NCBI RefSeq assembly: GCF_001029285.1
Contig: NZ_LDZY01000006.1
Location: 124,001-188,000, forward strand
Source of the DNA: Desulfosporosinus acididurans
GTDB taxonomy: Bacteria; Bacillota; Desulfitobacteriia; Desulfitobacteriales; Desulfitobacteriaceae
Direction: 5' to 3'
DNA length: 64,000 bases
Positions 1 to 7,768 of the stretch are shown piece after piece (positions within the stretch are counted from its first letter, which is position 1; the number at the start of each line of letters is the position of its first letter). A model generated the notes under the pieces. That model had not been told where the DNA came from. It saw nothing but the letters and a program-made list of their open reading frames with translations, and ran no database searches. The translations under genes were made by a program, and so were the position numbers.

Positions 1-509
1 TCATCCGTATTCTCCCCAGTTTTCGCTGAAATAGGAACGATCGCCTTAAACTCAGCCAAAGACGAAAACTGCTGGATTTTTTGCAGCAATTGCTCCTTAT
101 CCAACAAATCGACCTTATTCAAAACCAGTACAACCGGGGTCTTAGTATGCTTAAGCATCTCAATAATGTACTCTTCCCCAGAACCGAATTCCGAGGAAAG
201 ATCAACCATATACAAAATAGCATCCACTTCGCGCATCGATTCCTTCGCTGCGCCGACCATATATTCCCCTAACTTATGCTTAGGCTTATGTATCCCGGGA
301 GTATCCAGAAAAACAATTTGCCCCCGTTCCTCCGTTAAAATACATTGAATACGATTGCGTGTCGTCTGAGGCTTATCAGACATAATCAGCACCTTTTGCC
401 CTAACAAATGATTAAGCAATGTAGATTTTCCCGCATTCGGCCTGCCAATTACTGAGACGAAACCGGAACGGAATTCTTTCGAAGTTATTGAAACCAACGG
501 TGAAGTCAC
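1..509 (-). CDS. era: GTPase Era (partial, C-terminus outside window)
   Basis: Era is a GTPase that binds the 3' end of 16S rRNA and helps 30S subunit maturation; it uses an N-terminal G domain and a C-terminal KH domain. Only the G domain is inside the window. The minus strand reads RSGFVSVIGRPNAGKST (P-loop), then a DTPG box (FLDTPGIHKPKHKLGE), NKVDLL (G4) and PISAKTGEN (G5), all typical of Era. The C-terminal KH domain lies beyond position 1. A GTG at 507-509 is the only plausible start I see before an in-frame stop upstream, but no strong ribosome binding site precedes it, so the start is uncertain. It is the last gene of the ybeY-dgkA-cdd-era series, separated from cdd by a repeat-filled gap. 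Confidence 0.93.
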   Translation of the reverse strand, partial: MTSPLVSITSKEFRSGFVSVIGRPNAGKSTLLNHLLGQKVLIMSDKPQTTRNRIQCILTEERGQIVFLDTPGIHKPKHKLGEYMVGAAKESMREVDAILYMVDLSSEFGSGEEYIIEMLKHTKTPVVLVLNKVDLLDKEQLLQKIQQFSSLAEFKAIVPISAKTGENTD

Positions 510-685
510 TTCCCTATTCTTAAACTTTAGTTCTTTCTTCTATACTTACCATAACCCTTAGATGTAGCATCTATTCAATTCGTTCTTTGCAATCACAAAT
601 TAAAAAGCATGAGGTCTTTTTGTAAGCAGCCTGGCAAAACCTTCTAATAATTGACCAACTTCCTCATCTGAAAAAAATCTCATTT
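510..685. other. AT-rich spacer with a decayed repeat fragment
   Basis: No gene is seen here. Around 601-650 there is a degenerate match to repeat family A: the words gaggtctttttgtaagcagcc and ttc recall 'gaggtctttacgtaagcagcccagcaaacttc' split over a short distance in the full copy at 686-957. Confidence 0.5.
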
Positions 686-957
686 CAGACGGTGCACATG
701 AAATGTGCCGTCTCCCAAGCGCCCCCCCGTTCCCAAGCCCAGGACGCAGAGTGACACAAGCGCGAGGTCTTTACGTAAGCAGCCCAGCAAACTTCGTGAA
801 AGCGACTGGAGGACCCCAGACACGGGGCGGCGCATAGGACGTGCGCCGCCGCCATAGCGCCACGGAGGGCGCTTATGGTGGGAACCCCGCTCCCCAAAGC
901 CAGTCGCTTGAACGTTAGTTTGCTCTGCGCACGTACGACCGAGCGCTGTGTCACTCA
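686..957 (-). repeat. Dispersed repeat family A, copy 1
   Basis: This GC-rich extragenic element is shared with 9237-9640 and 16620-17148. Shared parts in order are a GACGGTGCACAT/ATGTGCCGTC hairpin, a stretch reading cgaggtctttacg-aagcagcccagc, a GGCGC-rich hairpin block (gtgcgccgccgccatagcg), and a tail reading agtttgctctgcg. It ends in the stop codon of cdd. Long apparent reading frames inside it are not genes, because they follow the repeat rather than any protein family. Confidence 0.85.
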
Positions 958-1418
958 AGTCCCGTCCCGCTTAAAAAATCCGGCCCAAACGACTCCGGCA
1001 GCAGCCTCCCTAAGGTCGTCCATCGCGTCTCCCTCCGGCCATTAACCAAAATCACCAGGCAATCCTTGGCGAATTCGCGAATTACCTGCCGGCAAGCACC
1101 ACAGGGAGATGGGAACTCATCAGTCGGAACTGCAACAACGATCGCCTTCAGCTCACGCTCCCCTTGAGCCACAGCTTGAAAAACAGCATTTCTCTCAGCG
1201 CAGATTGTCAAACCATAACTGGCATTCTCAACATTACAACCGCTGAAAATCTTTCCTGAGGAAAACAGTGCCGCCGCACCAACGGGATAATGTGAATAAG
1301 GAACATAGGCTTGTTTATAGGCCGCTACAGCCTTACTGATAAGCTCTTCTCTTACTTGAGGCGAGATGCCTGATTCCAGAATTACTGACGGCTGAGATTC
1401 AAATTGATTCAAAGTCAT
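951..1418 (-). CDS. cdd: Cytidine deaminase
   Basis: The product deaminates cytidine and deoxycytidine to uridine and deoxyuridine in pyrimidine salvage. It is a small zinc enzyme of 155 residues, slightly longer than the usual 130-140. The zinc and catalytic motifs are clear: CNVENASYGLTICAERNA (Cys ligand plus the catalytic Glu) and PCGACRQVIREF (two Cys ligands). I chose the ATG at 1416-1418 because GAGGAG lies 6 bases upstream; a longer frame to 1448 lacks a site. The stop TGA (951-953) lies inside repeat family A, and the last residues (GTGLE) may derive from the repeat. It lies in the ybeY-dgkA-cdd-era series. Confidence 0.95.
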   Translation of the reverse strand: MTLNQFESQPSVILESGISPQVREELISKAVAAYKQAYVPYSHYPVGAAALFSSGKIFSGCNVENASYGLTICAERNAVFQAVAQGERELKAIVVAVPTDEFPSPCGACRQVIREFAKDCLVILVNGRRETRWTTLGRLLPESFGPDFLSGTGLE

Positions 1419-1444
1419 TAACAGCTCCTCAAAAAAAGTCCGAA

Positions 1445-1490
1445 GCAAGGTATGGGGACCACTTCCACTTGTAGAAGTTGAAATCTTACG
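1445..1490. repeat. Fragment of repeat family B
   Basis: The text gaccacttccacttgtagaagttgaaatc resembles the ccacttatagaagtgg hairpin module of repeat family B seen in full at 45362-45545. It is short and diverged. Confidence 0.4.
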
Positions 1491-1540
1491 ATTGAATAAA
1501 TGCCAAGGTAAAAAATCCCTATCCTAGACTTGTAGAAACT

Positions 1541-1924
1541 TTAAAAGAAATGGTTTACCATACGAAAAAAACGCGGGCAAAAAACAATTGCCCCAATAGC
1601 AATTGCTTGAATTGCCGTCACAAGGACAGCGCCCGCAGCTACATCCTTGGCCATACCGGCAAGAGGATCAAAATTAGGCTGAACCAAATCCACAACAATT
1701 TCCAGCGCAGAATTCATAACTTCTGCGCTGATAACGCTGCCAATGGCAAAAATAAGCATCATCCACTCCGAACGGGAAACCTCTATCCACCAAGCTAAGC
1801 ACAAAACAGAGATTCCGGCTGCGATATGAAACTGCATGTGCCCCTGTGTTTTACATGTGTACCATATCCCACGTTTCGCTTGATTTAAACTCCGCCAAAA
1901 CCCCGATCTTTGATATCTCCCCAT
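1541..1924 (-). CDS. dgkA: Diacylglycerol kinase / undecaprenol kinase family
   Basis: This is a small integral membrane kinase of 127 residues. Gram-positive members phosphorylate undecaprenol (and diacylglycerol), feeding the lipid carrier pool of the cell wall. The family signature EVMNSALEIVVDLV is followed by DPLAGMAKDVAAGAVL, which supply the Mg-ATP site. About three hydrophobic helices can be seen (roughly 32-50, 55-72 and 95-118). The start ATG is preceded by GGAGGGAAGC. It sits between ybeY and cdd as in many Firmicutes. The symbol follows common usage; the lipid specificity cannot be read from sequence alone. Confidence 0.92.
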   Translation of the reverse strand: MGRYQRSGFWRSLNQAKRGIWYTCKTQGHMQFHIAAGISVLCLAWWIEVSRSEWMMLIFAIGSVISAEVMNSALEIVVDLVQPNFDPLAGMAKDVAAGAVLVTAIQAIAIGAIVFCPRFFRMVNHFF

Positions 1925-1960
1925 GCTTCCCTCCGTCTTTTAAGCAAGCATTTCAAATGT

Positions 1961-2431
1961 CTATCGTTCTAAACCTATAGCAGCCATTACTTCTTCTTCT
2001 TTGGCTCGCATTTCTTGCTTGTCCGCATCATTTTCATGATCATAACCTAATAAATGCAACGTACCGTGGACCGCTAAATAAACAATTTCCCGCTTCAAGG
2101 AATGCCCGTATTCTGTCGCTTGTTCTCGTGCCCTTTCAACTGAGATAACAATATCTCCAAGCATATCGTCTTCGAACTCTGAATCGGGCTCCTCATCTGT
2201 TTCCTCTTGAAGAGCAAAAGAGAGAACATCTGTTGGGCGATCAACTCCCCGATAGTCCCGATTCAATTCGTGAATCCGTTGGTTATCAACCAATATCAAA
2301 CTAACCTCAGCCTCTTCCGGTCCTGCGGCGGAACGTATTCCTTCCTGAATTGCCCGTTCTAACAACTCAGTTAATTCATCTCGTAATTCAATACTAACAG
2401 TGTCTTCTTCCCAGGAAATATCTAAAATCAC
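1961..2431 (-). CDS. ybeY: Endoribonuclease YbeY (rRNA maturation factor)
   Basis: This 156-residue metal-dependent RNase takes part in 16S rRNA 3' end maturation and ribosome quality control. The zinc motif [14 protein letters not shown] has the H-x3-H-x5-H pattern of the family, and the N-terminal half has the conserved [19 protein letters not shown] block. The start appears to be GTG at 2429-2431, because an in-frame stop lies 12 bases upstream. It has no clear ribosome binding site of its own. A 5-codon minicistron with a strong site (2448-2465) ends 16 bases before it, which suggests translational coupling. Confidence 0.93.
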   Translation of the reverse strand: MILDISWEEDTVSIELRDELTELLERAIQEGIRSAAGPEEAEVSLILVDNQRIHELNRDYRGVDRPTDVLSFALQEETDEEPDSEFEDDMLGDIVISVERAREQATEYGHSLKREIVYLAVHGTLHLLGYDHENDADKQEMRAKEEEVMAAIGLER

Positions 2432-2447
2432 ATTTAACGGGCATCAC

Positions 2448-2465
2448 TCAATAAGTCAGAGTCAT
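2448..2465 (-). CDS. Five-codon minicistron before ybeY
   Basis: A strong Shine-Dalgarno (GGGAGGTAAGGG) is followed by ATG ACT CTG ACT TAT TGA, encoding MTLTY. It lies in the 68-base gap between pgpH and ybeY. It may serve only to load ribosomes that then reinitiate at the ybeY GTG. I infer this from spacing; it may equally be a chance short frame. Confidence 0.35.
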   Translation of the reverse strand: MTLTY

Positions 2466-2499
2466 AATGCCCTTACCTCCCTCCATGAAATAACGTTTG

Positions 2500-4821
2500 C
2501 TACGAATTCTGCCCAGGATGCTCTGGAGTTGCCTGCTGTTCTGTCTGTTGTTCTGATCCTGCTTTATCCTTAGCGGCAGTTTTCTCCGAACTCTCATGTG
2601 GTTCTGGAGAAACTCCATCTTCATTACCTTTTCCGGCTGCTTTACTGGCATCGGTCACAAGCTTCTTGGAAGAGTGATCTTTCCCCGACGGCAGTTCCGG
2701 ATACTCCACCCGAGAATGGAAGATTCCGCTGAGAACCCTAACGAAGGCCATAGCGATTCGATCCAGATCCTGAAAGGTTAAATCACATTGATCAAGCTGC
2801 CCGTCATTAAGCTTTTCCTTAATTATTTTCCTGACAAAACCTTCAACTCGTCCCGGTGTAGGATGTTTCATAGAACGCACAGCCGCTTCTATCGTATCGG
2901 CAAGGCTGACCAGAGCCGATTCTTTCGTTTGTGGTCTCGGACCTTCATAATGAAAGGCTTCCTCAGGCACATCGTCTTTTTCCTCAAGAGCCTTATGATA
3001 GAAAAAGCTGACTAAACCATCCCCATGGTGCTGAGCTATAATATCCTGAATCTGCTGCGGAAGTTTATTTTCCTTTGCTAATTCCAGTCCGTCCTTAATA
3101 TGGGAAATGATAATCAGCGCACTTAGAGTCGGCGCAATCTTATCATGAGGATTGTCTTGGGTAAACTGATTTTCAATAAAGAAATAAGGACGTTTTAGTT
3201 TCCCAATGTCATGATACAACGCTGCTACCCTGACCAACGTGGCATCGGCATTGACTGCCTCTGCGGCAGCTTCAGCCAGATTTCCCACAAGTATACTGTG
3301 ATGATAAGTTCCTGGTGCCTCCATTAATAAACGTTTCAACAGCGGACGATTTGGATTCGATAATTCCAAAAGCCGAACCGAAGATGTAATATGAAATCCC
3401 GATTCAAACCAATGCAAAGCGCCGACAGTCAAGAATGATGACGCCAAGCCGTTGACAATGCCCAAGATTAACCCCACAATCCAAACAGCTAAGCTTGATC
3501 CAGTAGTCAAAGCTATGGAACTCACCATTAAAGCGTTAGCTGCTGAAACGAAAAGTCCGGCGCGAGCCAAATCGGACCGCTGGCTTAGATGGGACACACT
3601 GTAGACTCCCACCACCCCTCCAAAAAGAGCTACGAGTCCCATTTGAAGGCCAATTGCCGTGGATAGAGTCGGATCAACTAAAATAGTTACAAAAACCGCT
3701 AAAACTACGGAAACAAGCAAGGCGACATCGGCATCAATTAAAATTGCCACTGACATGGTCGCCCAGGCAACAGGGATCAGGATTCCAGCCATTACATTGA
3801 AATCACTTCCGCCTAAATTAATGGAAACAACGCCTCTGCCCATCACCAGCACTAAAACCATCGTGAGCCCAATCAGAACCAAGCGGTTTGTTAAACGTAA
3901 AACATCCCGCTTATATTGATATAAATACCCTATAATCGTTCCCAAGCCAAAAATTACTAATAAAGCTATCCCTGCGACAGCCTCCCAAGTATTGCGGCTG
4001 TTAATCAATCCGTACTGAGATAATACATTGTAAATATCCTTGGTAACAATGTCACCGGGGCCCACAATTTTTTGATTAGCCTTATACTGAGTAATTTCCC
4101 GTTTAACAGACGCACGGGCAGCATTACGCAGCTTTTGTGTTGTTTGCCCATCCACAACCAGAGTCGGGCGAGTTAATTCCTGATCGATAAAGGCTTTGAA
4201 AAAAGCTTTAGCGTCATCATGCAAAGCAGACTGATCAATATCCGATTTTGTTCGTTCGCGCAGCGGAGCAACATCTGCATCCGTACGAGCTCCGGTAACC
4301 ACATTGCGGGCTCTCGTTAAAATAAGATCCCCGCCGACTTGTTCTTCTGTGTCCAAAGCATCGGAGGACGTTTTGAGCAAAGATAATAAGATCCCTTGGG
4401 ATAACGTATTAAAGGGCTGCGTTTGCTTTAATTTTGCAACACGAGTGCTATCATCCCCTGTAACAGCCGCGGCATTATGCAGAGCCGTAAAGTCATCTCC
4501 CAAATCTCTGGTCAGACTATTGAAGAAGTCTTCATCCGGTTTGTAAACCGGTTGAACAGCATTCGCTGCGGCATCCTGGTCCTGAGTATACTTGTCAGTA
4601 TCTTCAATATCTTTGGTCCATGGAGCGACAATAAGCTGGGGACTTGGTTCACCAACCTCCAGATGAAGCTTGGAAACAAATAAATTTGAAGATAACAAAA
4701 CTGTAAACACCAGAAAATACATCACCGCAATAATGGCACGCAGCCAAAACGTGTGATGTCTAAACCAATCCAGACGCTTGGAAATCTCCCCCCAAGTCTT
4801 TTTGAATCTTTTAATCTTCAA
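2500..4821 (-). CDS. pgpH: 7TM receptor / HD domain phosphodiesterase (PgpH family)
   Basis: PgpH-type proteins hydrolyse the second messenger c-di-AMP at the membrane. At 773 residues the architecture is complete: a cytoplasmic N-terminal arm, a transmembrane helix near 28-48, a large extracellular 7TMR-HDED region to about 270, seven transmembrane helices between about 280 and 480, and a cytoplasmic HD domain. The HD metal motif is present as YHHSILVGNLAE and ALYHDIGKLKRP, with the downstream IIAQHHGDG and ESALVSLADTIEAAVRS. The C-terminal 60 residues are a charged, low-complexity Lys/Glu/Gln tail. It follows yqfD by only 68 bases; phoH, usually between them, is missing. Confidence 0.93.
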   Translation of the reverse strand: MKIKRFKKTWGEISKRLDWFRHHTFWLRAIIAVMYFLVFTVLLSSNLFVSKLHLEVGEPSPQLIVAPWTKDIEDTDKYTQDQDAAANAVQPVYKPDEDFFNSLTRDLGDDFTALHNAAAVTGDDSTRVAKLKQTQPFNTLSQGILLSLLKTSSDALDTEEQVGGDLILTRARNVVTGARTDADVAPLRERTKSDIDQSALHDDAKAFFKAFIDQELTRPTLVVDGQTTQKLRNAARASVKREITQYKANQKIVGPGDIVTKDIYNVLSQYGLINSRNTWEAVAGIALLVIFGLGTIIGYLYQYKRDVLRLTNRLVLIGLTMVLVLVMGRGVVSINLGGSDFNVMAGILIPVAWATMSVAILIDADVALLVSVVLAVFVTILVDPTLSTAIGLQMGLVALFGGVVGVYSVSHLSQRSDLARAGLFVSAANALMVSSIALTTGSSLAVWIVGLILGIVNGLASSFLTVGALHWFESGFHITSSVRLLELSNPNRPLLKRLLMEAPGTYHHSILVGNLAEAAAEAVNADATLVRVAALYHDIGKLKRPYFFIENQFTQDNPHDKIAPTLSALIIISHIKDGLELAKENKLPQQIQDIIAQHHGDGLVSFFYHKALEEKDDVPEEAFHYEGPRPQTKESALVSLADTIEAAVRSMKHPTPGRVEGFVRKIIKEKLNDGQLDQCDLTFQDLDRIAMAFVRVLSGIFHSRVEYPELPSGKDHSSKKLVTDASKAAGKGNEDGVSPEPHESSEKTAAKDKAGSEQQTEQQATPEHPGQNS

Positions 4822-4889
4822 AAACCATCATCCTTACTTTTCAGTCCAACTAGGCATCAAAAAACTGAAAAATCTTATTCTGGTCACTC

Positions 4890-6110
4890 TTAAGGATTTG
4901 CATAAACGGCAAGATCCTCGTAAGTTTCTACCTCCACCCTGACTCGTTCAACTCCGGGATTACTGGGAAGAACTTTCACAGTTTCTTCAATTATCTGAGC
5001 ACCAGGTGAGATTTTCTTCATGACTTCACTCCGAGCAGTCTCTTCCGCTAATTGACGCGCTTCTGAAACCGATCGTTGAATATGAACGTTTTGCAGTTCC
5101 TTATAGTTGACCTGTATAACTTCGACAGGAAAACGCCAATTCCTCCAGACCCTGATAGAATGGCTTAGGACTTCTCTATGCGCTTGTTCAAAGGGGGAAT
5201 TTTGCATTGTTACCATTATGACGCGAGATCCAAATTTTATACCCCATCCTTTTGCAACTCTTCCACTTTCTTGATTTTTATCTTCAACCAGAGGCATTTG
5301 CTGCTCAGCGCTATACCATACACGCCCTCGTACAAATCCTTTGGCAGCAGATGCCGGAAGATCCGGAGTAGTGCTCTTAGCAGGATTTGGCTCGGCCTTG
5401 GAAACAATTGGTGTCGTAGGCACACCAAGGGTTGGAGCCTTGGCTATCAGAACTTGTCCGGCTCGTACGAGTTCTCCTTCATGAACTTGAGGAACCCCTT
5501 GTATTACCATGATTTCCTTAACAAGTCCGGCATGGCTGGCAACCAAATTGCCGGCCTCTTTAGGAATCGACGGCCTGATCTTTTCCGAAATCTTAATTAC
5601 AATCTCAGTTCCATTGCGTTCCAATCCAACCCATGCTGCATCCGGCAATTCCTCCTGCAAGGTTTTAGCAATCTTATTTAAGTCTAATCCTTTCGAATAG
5701 GTCCAAGTTCTTAAGCCTAGTTTTTCTGCTCGCTGTATAATTTCCGAAGTCTCAACAGTACGATTGCCTGTTACAGAGATGACAAGAACAAGCTGGGATA
5801 AAACTGTCAGTCCCACAGCGATAACAGCTATCCCGGCTATTAGTCCTTTTCTTCTCCACCAACGTGCTGCTACAAAAGGCCAGCCATATTTGGCAATAAT
5901 ATGCACCCTCGTATGAGTTCTCCGGGCGGCCCTTTTCAAACGCCGAAAATCATCAAGCCGGACTTGAGCCCGCATTCCCCGCTCAGAGCGCTGCGTATGA
6001 TAAAGAGCCACGCCCTCTTGCAAGACGTAGTTGAGAAAGTGCGGCAATTGTTCGCCCCGAGCTATAAAAAAAACTCTTCCTTGCCAAAATGTTCTCAACC
6101 GGTCAAACAT
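4890..6110 (-). CDS. yqfD: Sporulation protein YqfD
   Basis: YqfD is a membrane protein that in Bacillus belongs to the sigma-E sporulation regulon; its biochemical role is not established. The 406-residue product has a basic N-terminal region, one transmembrane helix at about 90-112 and a long extracytoplasmic part with the conserved LGLRTWTYSKGLD segment and a predicted basic, mixed alpha/beta C-terminus. Its start overlaps the end of yqfC by 8 bases, the normal arrangement for this pair. Confidence 0.92.
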   Translation of the reverse strand: MFDRLRTFWQGRVFFIARGEQLPHFLNYVLQEGVALYHTQRSERGMRAQVRLDDFRRLKRAARRTHTRVHIIAKYGWPFVAARWWRRKGLIAGIAVIAVGLTVLSQLVLVISVTGNRTVETSEIIQRAEKLGLRTWTYSKGLDLNKIAKTLQEELPDAAWVGLERNGTEIVIKISEKIRPSIPKEAGNLVASHAGLVKEIMVIQGVPQVHEGELVRAGQVLIAKAPTLGVPTTPIVSKAEPNPAKSTTPDLPASAAKGFVRGRVWYSAEQQMPLVEDKNQESGRVAKGWGIKFGSRVIMVTMQNSPFEQAHREVLSHSIRVWRNWRFPVEVIQVNYKELQNVHIQRSVSEARQLAEETARSEVMKKISPGAQIIEETVKVLPSNPGVERVRVEVETYEDLAVYANP

Positions 6111-6390
6111 TTTTTTCTACCCCTTCCTCAAAGCTTAAAGCGTTTAGTTCCCCTTCAATCCGCAGCTCCGTGGCCAAAATAGTTTTGAGGACAAACCCCT
6201 TGCCCCTGAGGAAAACTTCTCCATCGGCTGTTTCCAGACGAATTTCTTCCTCCGAAAAATTAATAATGCTTTGGTAATTCTCAATTAAAATTTGTTGTCT
6301 TCCCGTTATCGTAATTTTCGGACCCTCTCCAGCAACATCCGGCGGAAAATCCAAAATATCTCCGACACTTGTTTGAATTTTTTTAAACAC
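6103..6390 (-). CDS. yqfC: Sporulation protein YqfC
   Basis: This small protein of 95 residues is conserved in spore formers next to yqfD. The core (ITGRQQILIENYQSIINFSE followed by EIRLETADGEVFLRGKGF) is the YqfC/YabP-like domain, also found in spore coat assembly factors. Molecular function is unknown. It overlaps yqfD by 8 bases, so the two are translated together. The start has GAGGGGAGGAGC upstream, a strong ribosome binding site. Confidence 0.93.
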   Translation of the reverse strand: MFKKIQTSVGDILDFPPDVAGEGPKITITGRQQILIENYQSIINFSEEEIRLETADGEVFLRGKGFVLKTILATELRIEGELNALSFEEGVEKNV

Positions 6391-6505
6391 AAAAAGCTCC
6401 TCCCCTCTGTAAAAATCTATGAGGGAAAGAGCCAGAATAGTCCAAGCCCACGATCTAATTCTTGCTGATTATGTAGAGAAAACTTTAACGTCGCCTTGAT
6501 AAGGC

Positions 6506-6540
6506 AAAAAGACCCAGAGGCTTACGCCACCGAGTCTTTT
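6506..6540 (-). terminator. Intrinsic terminator after rpsU-yqeY
   Basis: On the minus strand AAAAGAC..GGC pairs with GCC..GTCTTTTT, and the stem is followed by further T residues. It lies 15 bases beyond the yqeY stop. Confidence 0.8.
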
Positions 6541-6554
6541 CTCATCTTCAAATA

Positions 6555-7007
6555 TTATGCCCCGAGCATTTCGCGTACAATAAGATTGACAACTTTGCCA
6601 TCTGCCCGACCTTTAGTCTTCGGTGACAAAGCACCCATGACTTTGCCGAGATCCTTAGGGGTCTGTGCCCCCACTGCGGCAATGGTCTCTTGTACGAGTT
6701 GGCGAATTTCCCCTTCGGAAAGCTGTTGAGGAAGGTATTCCTTCAGGATGGCAATTTCCTCTTCCAAAGCATTTACCTTTTCAGGGCGATCCGCTTTACC
6801 AAATACTTCCAATGCATCTCGACGCAATTTTAATTCTCGTGCCAAAACTTCAATAACCTGGTCATCATTGAATTCGATGTGCTTCTCAATCTCAGCATTT
6901 TTTATAGCAGCCCTGACCATTCGGATGACGGAAAGTCTTACCTTCCCCTCCTCTTTGGCCTTCATGGCAACCTTCATATCCTCAACGAGGCGATCTTTCA
7001 GGGACAA
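6555..7007 (-). CDS. yqeY: GatB/YqeY domain protein YqeY
   Basis: YqeY is a 150-residue, all-helical protein related to the tail domain of the GatB amidotransferase subunit; the stand-alone protein has no firmly assigned function but is thought to interact with tRNA or the amidotransferase. Family features are the N-terminal LVEDMKVAMKAKEEGKV, VRAAIKNAEIE, the EIAILKEYLPQQLSE block and the C-terminal DLGKVMGALSPKTKGRAD. It is 13 bases downstream of rpsU and followed by a terminator, so the two form a short operon. Confidence 0.95.
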   Translation of the reverse strand: MSLKDRLVEDMKVAMKAKEEGKVRLSVIRMVRAAIKNAEIEKHIEFNDDQVIEVLARELKLRRDALEVFGKADRPEKVNALEEEIAILKEYLPQQLSEGEIRQLVQETIAAVGAQTPKDLGKVMGALSPKTKGRADGKVVNLIVREMLGA

Positions 7008-7020
7008 TTCAAGACACTCC

Positions 7021-7197
7021 TTACTTGAACTTGCGTTTACGTGCAGCTTCAGACTTTTTCTTTCTTTTCACGCTCGGCTTTTCGTAGGCCTCATGTTTAC
7101 GAGCTTCTGCACTGACCCCTGCCTTTTGACAAGAACGCTTGAACCTGCGGAGTGCGGCATCAAGGGATTCGTTTTTACCAACTCTGACTTCACTCAT
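7021..7197 (-). CDS. rpsU: 30S ribosomal protein S21
   Basis: S21 is a very basic small-subunit protein involved in translation initiation. The 58 residues begin [20 protein letters not shown] and continue with the diagnostic [16 protein letters not shown] and a C-terminal run rich in Lys and Arg. Length matches the family. The ATG at 7195-7197 is preceded by GGAGGGAGGGATAAGACA, a very strong site fitting high expression. It is the first gene of rpsU-yqeY. Confidence 0.97.
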   Translation of the reverse strand: MSEVRVGKNESLDAALRRFKRSCQKAGVSAEARKHEAYEKPSVKRKKKSEAARKRKFK

Positions 7198-7333
7198 TGT
7201 CTTATCCCTCCCTCCACTGGATCATCACAATATACTTTATAATTATAATGGAATAATCGAGTTGCGTCAAGCTGACTTGTTAATCATAATAACAGTATCA
7301 TGATATCGTGGTATTCACGTGCCAGCAAGCCAT

Positions 7334-7684
7334 CTAGCCGATTTTGGCCTCAAGCGCCTGCCCGCCGAGTAAATGAAAATGAAGATGTCCCACAACTTGG
7401 CCCCCATCAGCTCCAGTATTGGTCACAACTCTGTAGCCCGTCTCTGCCACTCCGAACTCTTGAGCTAAACGTCGTATTACCCCGAAAAGATGACCAATCA
7501 GGCCCTCATACTCAGAGGTAACCTCATTAACGCTGCTCAGATGATTCTTGGGTATTACCAACAAGTGCACAGGCGCTAAAGGCTGAATATCTTTAAAAGC
7601 CACCACTTGATCATCTTCATAAATTATGTCACTGGATATTTTGCGTTGGGCAATTTTGCAGAAAATACAATCGTCACTATACAT
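7334..7684 (-). CDS. HIT family nucleotide hydrolase (HinT-like)
   Basis: This histidine-triad protein hydrolyses purine nucleoside phosphoramidates or similar mononucleotide conjugates in the cytoplasm. It has 116 residues, the usual HinT length. The zinc-type CIFCKI motif starts near residue 6 and the triad is GHLHFHLLGG close to the C-terminus. The ATG at 7682-7684 is preceded by AAGGAGGCAAAGAAA, so I prefer it to an upstream frame reaching 7735. It lies between mtaB and rpsU, as in related Clostridia. Confidence 0.94.
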   Translation of the reverse strand: MYSDDCIFCKIAQRKISSDIIYEDDQVVAFKDIQPLAPVHLLVIPKNHLSSVNEVTSEYEGLIGHLFGVIRRLAQEFGVAETGYRVVTNTGADGGQVVGHLHFHLLGGQALEAKIG

Positions 7685-7768
7685 TTTCTTTGCCTCCTTA
7701 TCATAATCCAAACTATCCTTTTGCATACTTACCAAACGACGACATGTTTTAACATTAAAGGTTAAGAT

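Noticed and set aside
680-958. Two 89-92 codon frames in repeat A copy 1
   Set aside because: Repeat-derived, no family match, no ribosome site.
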